Below, in pieces: positions 17,447 through 26,425 of a stretch of 47,536 nt of DNA. The DNA comes from Betaproteobacteria bacterium. GTDB taxonomy: Bacteria; Pseudomonadota; Gammaproteobacteria; Burkholderiales; SG8-39. The translations under genes were made by a program, and so were the position numbers. How positions within the stretch are numbered: position 1 is the first letter of the stretch; every line of letters starts with the position of its first letter. A model generated the notes under the pieces. It was given only the letters and a program-made list of their open reading frames with translations, was not told the DNA's origin and made no database searches. The stretch is from NCBI GenBank assembly GCA_009693435.1, contig SHXF01000025.1, forward strand, positions 1 to 47,536, in the 5' to 3' direction.

Positions 17447-18567
17447 AAGGGGTTTGCTACCAGGTCAACCTGCAATCGAACTTCGGCGGAGGAGAGGTGT
17501 ACACCCGGTTCTTCACTGAAGCGCTATCCGAACTTGGGTTGCGCAGTGTACTGCTGGTTGCTCGCGGGACCGGATACTGGCGGGACTTGTTGCCCTCCGC
17601 GGAGATCCATGAGGTCGCCGATGATGCCGCCCTCTTGGCGACCTTGCCTGAGACCGCGAGTCTTGTTGTGACGCATACCACTCTTGCTCCGGAACTCGCA
17701 GCACGGGTCGCGGCGCGCCACCGGTTGGCCGGATTCGTTCATATGCCGTTGTACGAGCGTGAACCGCGGGGGCTGGCACACTATCACCGGGTATGGGCGG
17801 TATCAAGACACGTGATGGCCAGCGCCCTGGCGCGAGGGTTGCACAACGTGCACAGTGAGCCCCTTTACGCCGTGGCCGATATTGCGCCGCGGCGCCCGGC
17901 GAAAGGGCCGCTGCGCGCGGCCAGTGTATACAGCTGGGACAGGCGTAAAGCGCGCGATCGGCTGGCGGGTTGGCTGGAACCGTTCGTCGAGCCGTTTGTT
18001 CCGCGGCCTGCGTATCGGCGCCGTCCGGGCATTACGCTGGGAATCGTTTCGCGCCTCACGCCGATTAAGCAGTTTCCCCTGTTGTTCCAGGCGTCAACGG
18101 CCGTGCTTGCGCCGCTGACGGACATCAACATCGATATCTTCGGCAGCGGCGGCTACGCCTCGGTGCGTGATCTGCGCCGCGCGGTAGCGCCACTCGGCAC
18201 GCGCGTGCGGTTCTGGGGCGACCAGGCGGATGTGGCACAGGTCTACAGGCAACTCGACTACGTCATGTCCGGCCTGCCCGAGAAGGAGGCACTCGGCCTG
18301 AATCTTATCGAAGCACAGTATTGCGGGACGCCGGTGCTGGCGGTTGACGCTCCTCCGTTCGATGAGACCGTGGCGCACGGCGAAACAGGCTATCTGTTCA
18401 CGGATCCCAGGCACGATGGCGGCGCGGACTTCGGTCGCCTGCTGGAGGCGATCCGGCGAGGTTTGGCCCGCCCTGCGCCGCTGCAGGCAACGAGTCACCT
18501 GGCGCGCTTCTCCCGGAGTGCTTTCCGTGACCGCGTAAGCTGCGCCATCATCGAAACAATGCGATAG
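17443..18567 (+). CDS. Family 4 glycosyltransferase
   Basis: A 374-residue GT-B-type transferase. The N-terminus has YQVNLQSNFGGGEVYTRFFTEAL, a glycine-rich loop. The middle has LGIVSRLTPIKQFPLLFQ, the usual beta-strand before the donor domain. The donor site has a full E-x7-E motif in EKEALGLNLIEAQYCGTPVLA. The ATG overlaps the upstream stop (ATGA). Position and family suggest an extension transferase of the same oligosaccharide as its neighbours; the sugar is unknown. Confidence 0.78.
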   Translation: MKGVCYQVNLQSNFGGGEVYTRFFTEALSELGLRSVLLVARGTGYWRDLLPSAEIHEVADDAALLATLPETASLVVTHTTLAPELAARVAARHRLAGFVHMPLYEREPRGLAHYHRVWAVSRHVMASALARGLHNVHSEPLYAVADIAPRRPAKGPLRAASVYSWDRRKARDRLAGWLEPFVEPFVPRPAYRRRPGITLGIVSRLTPIKQFPLLFQASTAVLAPLTDINIDIFGSGGYASVRDLRRAVAPLGTRVRFWGDQADVAQVYRQLDYVMSGLPEKEALGLNLIEAQYCGTPVLAVDAPPFDETVAHGETGYLFTDPRHDGGADFGRLLEAIRRGLARPAPLQATSHLARFSRSAFRDRVSCAIIETMR

Positions 18568-18571
18568 AACC

Positions 18572-19876
18572 TTGCGCCTCCTCTACCTGCATCCCAATGC
18601 CTGGAGTGGCGAATACCGGATGCTGCTCACGTTGCGGGACTTCGGGCACGAGGTGTGCGCGCTCGAAGAGCGTCGTGATATGACCGGATCGTGGCGTGTG
18701 GACGAGCATTTCAGAACCGAGGGCGATCGCATACGCACCTTCTGGTACCACCCCGGCAGGGGCGCGGAGCGCCTGTTCACCTGGCCGCTGGACCGGTTCT
18801 TCCGGCGCGGTTTCGAAGGCCGCAATCTGGCGCACCGCATGTGGATCATTCGCGCGGCAGTACGCTGCCTGAATCCCGACGCACTTATTGCGAGCGATGG
18901 TTTCAGCTATGGCGTTCCCGCTTCTTTTCTGAAGCAACTTGGACTGCTCGATTCAGTGTTGCTGCAGAGTTATATAGGCGGCGACATTCTGGACTGCCCT
19001 GAAGCCGACGTCGGGAAACGCAGGACCGGTGTGACCGGCTGGCTGATTCGCACAGCCCTGCGCGGCCCGGAGATTTTGCGTCCGGTCTCGCCGCTGGTGC
19101 GAGACGAATTGATAGCCGAAGGCGCCGATGCAAGGCGCATCGCGGTGATTCCCAGCCACCTTGTCGCGGATTCCGCCGATCTGGAAAAAATCCGCGACAA
19201 CAGGAAATCCATCAGGACTCGTATGCGGGCAACGCTGGGCATTGCCGACTCGGCTCCGGTTATCGTCACCCTGGGCGGGAACCAGAAAGGCAAGGGTCTG
19301 CACCTGCTCGCCAGTGCCTGGCCGGCAGTGTTGCGCGAATTCCCCCAGGCGAGGTGGGTGCTGTGCGGACCGGAAAATCCGTGGCTGGCCAGCGCTGTCT
19401 GGCCGGCACTGGCACGCGCTGCCGCGGAGGAGCGCGGAGGCCAGCTGCCCGAGGCGGTGAGGCAGAGCGTGGTCACTACAGGATGGCTGAATACTGACGC
19501 CGTATTCGAGCATCTGTCGAGCGCCGATCTGCACGTCAATCCTTCACTGTGCGAAAGCCTCAACATGGCCACCGTGGAGGCAGCCGCAGCTGGAACGCCC
19601 ACCGTCTCAAGCGACGGTGCGGGCATCGCGCACTGGATTCGCCGCCATGACGCGGGGGTGGTCGTGCCCAAGGCTCAAATCGCTCCATTGGGCGATGCTA
19701 TAATCGCCGCGCTTCGCTCGCCCGAAACGCGTCTGAAATGGTCCGAAGCGGGCATTCGACTGGCTGCCGAGTTCGCTCCGCAGCGTATCGCGCGGGACCT
19801 CATTGCCTGCCTCGTGCCCCTGCTGCAAGACAGGGCGCCGCCGCCCGCCCCGGAAATTCGACAGACTGCGCCATGA
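18572..19876 (+). CDS. Family 4 glycosyltransferase, TTG start
   Basis: A 434-residue protein beginning with RLLYLHPNAWSGEYRML. It has IPSHLVADSADL around residue 192, the strand VIVTLGGNQKGKGLHLLASAW near 230 and a complete E-x7-E motif in NPSLCESLNMATVEAAAAGTP. The start is TTG at 18572, 4 bases after the previous stop, and no nearby ATG would preserve the first strand. The carbamoyltransferase gene overlaps its stop by 4 bases. Substrate unknown. Confidence 0.78.
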   Translation: MRLLYLHPNAWSGEYRMLLTLRDFGHEVCALEERRDMTGSWRVDEHFRTEGDRIRTFWYHPGRGAERLFTWPLDRFFRRGFEGRNLAHRMWIIRAAVRCLNPDALIASDGFSYGVPASFLKQLGLLDSVLLQSYIGGDILDCPEADVGKRRTGVTGWLIRTALRGPEILRPVSPLVRDELIAEGADARRIAVIPSHLVADSADLEKIRDNRKSIRTRMRATLGIADSAPVIVTLGGNQKGKGLHLLASAWPAVLREFPQARWVLCGPENPWLASAVWPALARAAAEERGGQLPEAVRQSVVTTGWLNTDAVFEHLSSADLHVNPSLCESLNMATVEAAAAGTPTVSSDGAGIAHWIRRHDAGVVVPKAQIAPLGDAIIAALRSPETRLKWSEAGIRLAAEFAPQRIARDLIACLVPLLQDRAPPPAPEIRQTAP

Positions 19877-21636
19877 CCCTGACCCTAGGCCTGCAAACCG
19901 GACACGAATCCTCTGCGGCGTTGTTCGAGGATACCCGGCTCATCGCGGCCGTTTCCGACGAGCGTTTGTCCCGCATCAAGAATGATGGCGGCAAGCTGTC
20001 CGATCTGGCCATAGACGAGGTGCTTCGCCTGGCGGGACGGCAAAGGCGGGAGATTGATTCGCTCGCGCTCTTGTACAGCTTTTTCCCCGAGGAATACTTC
20101 GTCCGGGAATCGTGGACGAAAGAATTCGAGCGGCGCTTGTCACGCCGCCGCAAACGCCGCGCCGGCATCAGGCCGCAAATGCTGCTCGCCAATTTCGTCG
20201 AGAGGCTGAAGGCGCGGGGGAAGAAATTTGATGCGCATTTCCTGAGGGACAAGTTTCTCGCCGGAGAGGGGTTTCCGCGTGCCTCGCCCCATTTTTATGA
20301 CCATCACGATTCACACGCGCTTCCGGCGGCCTTCTACTCTGGTTTCCAGGAGTGCGCAGTCGTTACCATGGATGGCAATGGTGACGAGAACATCAGCCAT
20401 ACCTCGGGTATCTGGAAGAACGGACAATATCGACGCACCGAGCAGACCGATGCGCACGGCGCCTCTCCCGGACTGTTTTACGGCCACATCACCGAATTGC
20501 TCGGGTTTCGTGTCATGCGCCACGAGGGCAAAGTGGTCGGGTTGGCTGCTTTGGGGAAATCCGCGCCGCTATACGAGTCGTTCAAGCGCGCTTTCCGTGC
20601 TACGCCGGATAAACGCCGTCTGACCTCGGATTTCGAGAGCGTGCCCGAAGCGGAGCAGAGGCGGCGGGCTCATCTGGAATCGGCCATGGCCGGCCATTGC
20701 CGCGAAGATATCGCGGCGGCTGCGCAGGTCGTTCTCGAAGACGCGGTCGTCGATGTCATACGCAGCCACCTCGTGGAAACGGGAATGCGCTGCCTGGCGC
20801 TGAACGGCGGCGTGTTCGCCAATGTAAAACTCAATCAGCGGATCGCCGCGCTCACCGAGGTCGATCGCATCTTCATATTTCCGGCGATGAGCGATACCGG
20901 CAATGCGGTTGGCGCAGTGTTGCTCGATCTTGCGCAGCGAGGGACGGACATGCGGGCATGTGCGCACCCGCTGGAACATGTCTACCTGGGGCCCGCGTAC
21001 AGCGATGCGGAGATTGCCACGGCCCTCGCGGCGGCGGGAGTGCAATCGGAACGGATGACCGAGGAGCGGCTGGTCGAGCGGGCCTCAGGTGCGATACACG
21101 ACGGCCGCGTGCTCGGATGGTTTCAGGGCAAAATGGAATTCGGACCGCGCGCGCTCGGCAATCGTTCGATGCTGGCCCGCGCGACGGAATCACGCATCAA
21201 CGATTGGCTGAATCAACGGCTGGACCGTTCGGAATTCATGCCGTTCGCCCCCAGTGTGCTTGCCGAACGTGCCGACGATGTTTTCGAAGGCGTCGAGAAG
21301 GCGAGGCATACCGCCGAGTTCATGACCATCACTTTCAATGTCCGGCCGGAATGGCGGGACCGCATTCCCGCAGTGGTGCATGTCGACGGGACCGCCCGTC
21401 CGCAACTGGTGCGCGCGGAAGTCAATCCGCTCTATCACCGGCTGATTTCCGCCTACCATCGGCTGTCCGGAATCCCGCTTGTGCTCAATACGAGTTTTAA
21501 CGTCCACGAGGAGCCCATCGTCTGCTCGCCCGTCGAGGCAATCCGAGCGCTGGTGGAGCGGCGCGTCGACTGCCTGGCGATAGGCAATCATTGGGCGGAG
21601 GCGCCGCCCGCGGAATCGATCGATGAGCGTCGGTGA
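19873..21636 (+). CDS. Carbamoyltransferase, NodU/CmcH family
   Basis: A 587-residue enzyme predicted to transfer a carbamoyl group from carbamoyl phosphate, via carbamoyl-adenylate, to a hydroxyl of a glycan or its precursor. The N-terminal Kae1-like domain shows LGLQTGHESSAALFED, then DHHDSHA at 143-149 with the metal-binding histidines and VTMDGNGDENIS at about 164-175. The C-terminal domain shows GKMEFGPRALGNRSMLA from residue 419 and LNTSFNVHEEPIV near 537. Length matches full family members. The LPS core of Pseudomonas aeruginosa is carbamoylated by a gene also linked to msbA and core transferases, so core-sugar carbamoylation is the leading idea. Confidence 0.88.
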   Translation: MTLTLGLQTGHESSAALFEDTRLIAAVSDERLSRIKNDGGKLSDLAIDEVLRLAGRQRREIDSLALLYSFFPEEYFVRESWTKEFERRLSRRRKRRAGIRPQMLLANFVERLKARGKKFDAHFLRDKFLAGEGFPRASPHFYDHHDSHALPAAFYSGFQECAVVTMDGNGDENISHTSGIWKNGQYRRTEQTDAHGASPGLFYGHITELLGFRVMRHEGKVVGLAALGKSAPLYESFKRAFRATPDKRRLTSDFESVPEAEQRRRAHLESAMAGHCREDIAAAAQVVLEDAVVDVIRSHLVETGMRCLALNGGVFANVKLNQRIAALTEVDRIFIFPAMSDTGNAVGAVLLDLAQRGTDMRACAHPLEHVYLGPAYSDAEIATALAAAGVQSERMTEERLVERASGAIHDGRVLGWFQGKMEFGPRALGNRSMLARATESRINDWLNQRLDRSEFMPFAPSVLAERADDVFEGVEKARHTAEFMTITFNVRPEWRDRIPAVVHVDGTARPQLVRAEVNPLYHRLISAYHRLSGIPLVLNTSFNVHEEPIVCSPVEAIRALVERRVDCLAIGNHWAEAPPAESIDERR

Positions 21637-22357
21637 CATCCCCGCCCTCGTAGGCGACGAGCACTACTATCCTGCCGTGCTGGAGCTGTTGGGCAATGCG
21701 CCCCCCGGGCGCATCCTGGATGTGCCGGCCGGTCACGGCGCCTTTGCCAAGATGCTGCTGGACGCGGGCCGTGACGACGTTCACTGCCTGGACCTCCACG
21801 GCGATCAGTTCATGCTGCGCGACCGGCGGGTCAATTTCCTTCAGCACGATGTCGGTAATCCCTTGCCCTATGCGGACGGGTTTTTTGACTATGCTTTCAG
21901 CATCGAGGGGCTGGAGCATTTCGACAATCCTTATGCAGTCGTCGGGGAGTTGTGCCGCGTGGTCAGGCCCGGGGGACGCCTGTACATCACCACGCCCAAT
22001 ACGCTGTCGGTGGACGCGCGGCTGAAGTACCTGGTGTCCGGCTACTTTCCGCGATTTCGTCCCCTGGCGAAAGAGCCTGATTCGGTGGTCGGGCAAAGTG
22101 CGGTCCATGCGCATATCAGCCCGATCTATTACTGGCAGCTCAATCATTTCCTGCTTCGGGCGGGCGCAACAATCACGCGCGTGTCCACCAACATGTGCCT
22201 GTACAAGAGGTCCGCTTTTAAGCGCCTGGTCGAGCGGCTGCTGGCCAACGTGATCCGCCGCAGCATGCGCAGGCGCGGTTTTCCGGATCAGTTCGCGTCC
22301 AGCGAAGCCATGCTGTTCGGCGATTGTGTCATCGTCGAGGCAGTGAAATCAGGGTGA
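21623..22357 (+). CDS. SAM-dependent methyltransferase (class I)
   Basis: A 244-residue Rossmann-fold methyltransferase. Motif I is ILDVPAGHGAFAKML near residues 32-46, followed by the acidic strand VHCLDLHG and a motif IV-like FDYAFSIEGLEHFDNPY near 90-106. GGRLYITTPNTLS resembles the post-IV region of sugar and lipid methyltransferases. It overlaps the carbamoyltransferase gene by 14 bases, and the next gene starts in its stop codon. It may O-methylate a glycan residue, but the substrate cannot be read from sequence. Confidence 0.78.
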   Translation: MSVGDIPALVGDEHYYPAVLELLGNAPPGRILDVPAGHGAFAKMLLDAGRDDVHCLDLHGDQFMLRDRRVNFLQHDVGNPLPYADGFFDYAFSIEGLEHFDNPYAVVGELCRVVRPGGRLYITTPNTLSVDARLKYLVSGYFPRFRPLAKEPDSVVGQSAVHAHISPIYYWQLNHFLLRAGATITRVSTNMCLYKRSAFKRLVERLLANVIRRSMRRRGFPDQFASSEAMLFGDCVIVEAVKSG

Positions 22358-23481
22358 GGCTGCTTTACGCTTTTCCGGAACCACTGCCACTGGATCGCGC
22401 CCGAGGCATTCAGTCGATTCATACCGTCGCTGCGCTCGCACGAACCGGCATGACCGTCGATCTTGCCTACGTGCCTGCGGGAGACGATCCGTTCTTGCAT
22501 TACGCCGTCGAGCAGCCGGCCGGTGTGGTGCTCGCACCCGTCTCGCGTTCATTGCCCTGGCCCCTCGCGCGCGTGCATTCGAACCGGGTTTTTTCCTGGC
22601 GTCTTTCGCGGCGGTTCGCCAGTCAAATCGACGGTGGAACCACCATGGTCCGCCACGTCAAGCTCGCAGCATGGCTTGCCGCGCGGCGCGCCCGGTTTCT
22701 CTACGAAGCGCATGAGGTGTTCGCCGATACCGCACCGGCCGGCAAGTCATCGCAGCGCCGCGCCGAGGAGGCGGCGGTGATGCGAGGCGCGGCCGCGATT
22801 ATCGCCAACTCTGCTGCAACGGCGAAGCGTCTCGGGGAACTCTATGGCGAGCCGCGGTTGGTGGAAGTGATTCCCAATGGCGTTGCCCGTCCCGATCGGA
22901 TGGCCCCGAAAGACTGGCATCAGGCGCACCGGCATATTGTGTATGCGGGGAGCTTTTTCCCTTGGAAAGGTACTTCGGACCTGATGGAAGCAGCCCGTTC
23001 CATGCCCGGTGCGCGTATCGAATTGCTCGGGGGCGACCCGGGGCACATTGACCGGAATTCCGGCGACAGTCTGGTTGGCGATACTCAGGCGTCGGGCGCG
23101 CAAATCGTGCTCCGTGGGCGATTGCCGCACGCGGCAGTTGCAGAGCGACTTGCTTCGGCGTGCATCGCAGTATTGCCGAATCGTGCCGACCCTGACAGCG
23201 TATTCACCTCGCCCATCAAGTTGTTCGAGTATATGGCGGCCGGTTGCGCCATCGTCGCAAGCGACCTGCCGGCGCTGCGCGAGATCCTCGCGGAGGACGA
23301 AGCTGTCTGGACGACACCCGGCGACCCCGCAAGCCTGGCAGCCGGAATAGTCCGACTCGCCGCGGATCCGGACCGCGCGCGCCGTCTTGGCGAGGCGGTG
23401 CGGGAGAAGTCGAAGCAATTCACCTGGGACGCACGAGCCTCGCGGCTCACAGCCGTGCTGCAGCGGCTGGAGAAACCATGA
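22354..23481 (+). CDS. Family 4 glycosyltransferase, GTG start
   Basis: A 375-residue GT-B transferase. It starts at GTG 22354 (overlap GTGA), giving RLLYAFPEPLPLDRARGIQSIHT. It has FLYEAHEVF near residue 112, IPNGVARPDR near 174, HIVYAGSFFPWKGTSDL near 195 and a donor-site segment SPIKLFEYMAAGCAIVAS. The last belongs to the subgroup that keeps the second glutamate but not the first of the E-x7-E motif. The frame is open 10 codons further upstream, but the overlap start fits the spacing of the whole operon. Confidence 0.78.
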   Translation: MRLLYAFPEPLPLDRARGIQSIHTVAALARTGMTVDLAYVPAGDDPFLHYAVEQPAGVVLAPVSRSLPWPLARVHSNRVFSWRLSRRFASQIDGGTTMVRHVKLAAWLAARRARFLYEAHEVFADTAPAGKSSQRRAEEAAVMRGAAAIIANSAATAKRLGELYGEPRLVEVIPNGVARPDRMAPKDWHQAHRHIVYAGSFFPWKGTSDLMEAARSMPGARIELLGGDPGHIDRNSGDSLVGDTQASGAQIVLRGRLPHAAVAERLASACIAVLPNRADPDSVFTSPIKLFEYMAAGCAIVASDLPALREILAEDEAVWTTPGDPASLAAGIVRLAADPDRARRLGEAVREKSKQFTWDARASRLTAVLQRLEKP

Positions 23482-24560
23482 GGAACCGGATGCCCGGCGC
23501 GCCGCGGTTTCTCGTGATACGGCGCGATAACATCGGCGACCTGGTGTGTACCACGCCGCTTCTCGCCGGCCTGCGCGGACATTACCCGCAGGCGCATATC
23601 GCAGCACTGGTAAACAGCTACAACTGCGACGTACTGGCGGGAAACCCGGATGTGGACGAGATATTCGCTTATACCAAGGCGAAACACCGGCAGGCATCGG
23701 AGACACTTATCGGCGTGTACGCGAAGCGTGTACGCATGTTTTTCGAAATGCGCCGCGGCGGCTTCGATGTCGCAATACTGGCAGCACCGGGATACCAGGC
23801 GCATGGGTTGCGATTTGCGCGACTGGCCGGCGCAAATAGCGTGTTGGGATTCGCGCAAAGTGGGCAGGATCGCCGGCTCGACGTTCCGGTGCCCTACGGC
23901 GCGGGTGCGGGATTGCACGAGGTCGAGGATGTCTGGCGCTTGCTCGCGCCGCTCGGCGTCTACGGCCGACCACCTGCGATGAAGGTCCAGGCCGACCCGG
24001 CCGCTTTAAAGGTTGTCGAGCAATCCATGGAGGTTGCAATCGGCAACCGGCACGATAGCTCCGATCCACGCAATCGAGCGCCGGTCGTCGCATTGCACCT
24101 GAGTGCCAGAAGGCCGAGCCAGCGGTGGCCGGTTGAGCGGTACGCCGCGCTGGCAAACCGCTTGCACGCAACGCACAAGGCGGTGTTCATCGTGCTTTGG
24201 GCGCCCGGCAGCGCCGCCAACCCGCTGCACCCGGGCGACGATGAAAAGCGTCTGGCTTTGGAAGCGTTGATCAAAGACATGCCGGCGCTTTTCTATCCTA
24301 CACATTCGCTAGGGCAGTTGATCGCCGCGCTTTCTTCTTCGGATATCGTTATTTGCCCGGATGGCGGCGCAATGCACCTTGCTGCGGGGCTGGGAAAGCC
24401 GCTGGTGTGCCTGTTCGGGGATTCACCCCCTTCCCGCTGGCGTCCTTGGGGTGTCGCCCATGAACTGCTCCAGTCGCCGACACATCATGTGTGCGATATC
24501 AGTGCCGCAGAGGTCGAGAATGCCTGCACTCGCCTGCTGGCAAACTGTATGAATTCTTAG
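23478..24560 (+). CDS. Family 9 (heptosyltransferase-type) glycosyltransferase
   Basis: A 360-residue GT-B protein of the ADP-heptose heptosyltransferase family. The N-terminal loop is FLVIRRDNIGDLVCTTPLLAG. The C-terminal half has VVALHLSARRPSQRWP and the donor-site strand IVICPDGGAMHLAAGLGKPLVCLFGD. The usual heptosyltransferase histidine-proline-G-S segment is replaced by HLSARRPSQRW, so the donor may not be ADP-heptose. It ends the plus-strand operon, and its stop codon overlaps that of the convergent wbpM-like gene (TTAG at 24557-24560). Confidence 0.82.
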   Translation: MRNRMPGAPRFLVIRRDNIGDLVCTTPLLAGLRGHYPQAHIAALVNSYNCDVLAGNPDVDEIFAYTKAKHRQASETLIGVYAKRVRMFFEMRRGGFDVAILAAPGYQAHGLRFARLAGANSVLGFAQSGQDRRLDVPVPYGAGAGLHEVEDVWRLLAPLGVYGRPPAMKVQADPAALKVVEQSMEVAIGNRHDSSDPRNRAPVVALHLSARRPSQRWPVERYAALANRLHATHKAVFIVLWAPGSAANPLHPGDDEKRLALEALIKDMPALFYPTHSLGQLIAALSSSDIVICPDGGAMHLAAGLGKPLVCLFGDSPPSRWRPWGVAHELLQSPTHHVCDISAAEVENACTRLLANCMNS

Positions 24561-26425
24561 ACGCCCGATCCGGATGTTGACCGGCTCACACCACTCTCCC
24601 CTTTCGGAGCGGTGGTGCTGTACTCCGGGACGAAGCGCACCAGTCCCCCGCGGACTTCCTCGTCCGACTTGGGTTCAGGCTGAGACAGCCAGTTCAGCAG
24701 GCCGTCGAGCGCTGCTGCCGGCATTTCCCCAGCTGCCCGGCCGACACGCAGCTTCGGGTGAGGCGTCGGCAAGGTAAGTTCGTCGTCGGCGAGCAACTCT
24801 TCGAACAATTTCTCGCCTGGACGCAAGCCTGTAAAATCGATGCGGATCTCGTGTTCGGAGAATCCGGAAAGCCGAATCAGGTCGCGCGCAAGATCGACTA
24901 TTTTCACCGGCTCGCCCATGTCGAGCACGAAGATTTCCCTGCCTTGTCCCATCAGCCCGGCCTGCAGAACCAGTTGGGCTGCCTCAGGGATGGACATGAA
25001 AAAGCGCTGAATATCCGGGTGAGTGACCGTGACGGGCCCCCCCTTGGCTATCTGATCCCGAAACTTCGGGATCACGCTTCCGGCCGAGCCAAGCACGTTG
25101 CCAAATCGAACCGTGACGAAGCGCGTCGTGTCTGCCGCAGTGTTCTGGCATATCAGCTCCGCCAGACGCTTGGACGCACCCATGACGTTGGTCGGGTTGA
25201 CGGCCTTGTCGGTGGAGATCAACACGAATTTCTCCACGCCGGCGGCGACTGCGGCGCGTGCAGCGGTCAACGTGCCGGCCACATTGTTCTGGACCGCTTC
25301 CCACGCATTCATGCTTTCCATCAACGGCACGTGTTTGTAGGCTGCAGCATGGAAAACCACTGCCGGGTGAAAGTGCCCGAAAACCTGCCGCAAGCGGCTT
25401 TCGTTCTTGACGTCGGCGATGACGGCGGCGTGTCGAATCGACGGGCTGCCGGCGAGAAATTCCTCGGCCACCTGATACAGCGCAAACTCATTGTGTTCGA
25501 CCATCACCAGCAAGGCGGGACTGAAGCGGGCAATCTGGCGGCAAAGTTCGGAACCGATCGACCCGCCCGCGCCGGTGACCAGCACGACCCTGCCTTGCAG
25601 CCATTCCGTCAGGCCGGAATTGTCGAGTTGCACCGGGTCACGTCCGAGGAGATCATCGAGTTCAATATTCCGTATTTGTGAAACGGTCACCTTGCCGCTG
25701 ACGATGTCCTCGAACGAAGGAACGGTCAGTGCCTGTACGCCTGCCGCGGCGCACAGTGCCGCAGCATGACGGCGTACCGTATGGTTGCTGCTCGGCATGG
25801 CAATGATGGCGTGGCGGACACCCAGCTTCAGCGCGTTGACCGATAGTGATGTGAGCGGACCGAGCACGGTCACGCCCTGGATCTGGCGCCGCTGCTTGGC
25901 CGCGTTGTCGTCCAGCAGGCCGACCACCCGCCATTGCGTGCTTCGCGCCAGGTTCTTCAGCAAGTCGGACGCGGCGTCGCCGGCACCGAGCACCAGCACC
26001 GGCTTCGCCGTCTCTACAATCGCATTCCCGGACTTTTCCTTCCAGGCACGGTACGCAAGCCGGCTGCCGCCCATTATCAATACCAGCAGCAGCGGGTACA
26101 GGAGCAGCACCGAGCGCGGTATATGCGGGACCTTGATGATCAGGATGGCCATTCCAATGGTCATGGTCCCCAGTAACGCGGCAAAAAGAATGAGGCGCAG
26201 ATCCGGCATGCTTGCGTAACGCCAGATTCCCCGATACATGCCCAATCCGAGGAAGTAGGCCGCCTGCGCCAGCATGACCCAGACAAGCGCGTGCAGCATG
26301 CTGCCGACGAACAGTTCGGGGATGTCGAGATTGAACCGCAGCCAGTACGCGCCGCACCAGGCTGCCGCCGCGGCGACCACGTCGTGGCCAAAAGCGGCGA
26401 ACGATCTCTTGTCTCGTGGAATCAT
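24557..26425 (-). CDS. wbpM: UDP-GlcNAc 4,6-dehydratase, WbpM/CapD-type membrane protein
   Basis: A 622-residue inner-membrane nucleotide-sugar dehydratase that would convert UDP-GlcNAc to UDP-4-keto-6-deoxy-GlcNAc. About four hydrophobic helices occupy residues 10-120, followed by a first Rossmann domain (KPVLVLGAGDAASDLLKNL near 141). The catalytic SDR domain starts near 280 with VVLVTGAGGSIGSELCRQI, then has HAAAYKHVPLMESM and STDKAVNPTNVMGASKRLAE. The usual catalytic tyrosine position is methionine in MGASK, as in large WbpM proteins. It is the last gene of a wbpV-wbpL-wbpM-like trio, and its ATG region overlaps the stop of the upstream wbpL-like gene. Confidence 0.9.
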   Translation of the reverse strand: MIPRDKRSFAAFGHDVVAAAAAWCGAYWLRFNLDIPELFVGSMLHALVWVMLAQAAYFLGLGMYRGIWRYASMPDLRLILFAALLGTMTIGMAILIIKVPHIPRSVLLLYPLLLVLIMGGSRLAYRAWKEKSGNAIVETAKPVLVLGAGDAASDLLKNLARSTQWRVVGLLDDNAAKQRRQIQGVTVLGPLTSLSVNALKLGVRHAIIAMPSSNHTVRRHAAALCAAAGVQALTVPSFEDIVSGKVTVSQIRNIELDDLLGRDPVQLDNSGLTEWLQGRVVLVTGAGGSIGSELCRQIARFSPALLVMVEHNEFALYQVAEEFLAGSPSIRHAAVIADVKNESRLRQVFGHFHPAVVFHAAAYKHVPLMESMNAWEAVQNNVAGTLTAARAAVAAGVEKFVLISTDKAVNPTNVMGASKRLAELICQNTAADTTRFVTVRFGNVLGSAGSVIPKFRDQIAKGGPVTVTHPDIQRFFMSIPEAAQLVLQAGLMGQGREIFVLDMGEPVKIVDLARDLIRLSGFSEHEIRIDFTGLRPGEKLFEELLADDELTLPTPHPKLRVGRAAGEMPAAALDGLLNWLSQPEPKSDEEVRGGLVRFVPEYSTTAPKGESGVSRSTSGSGV

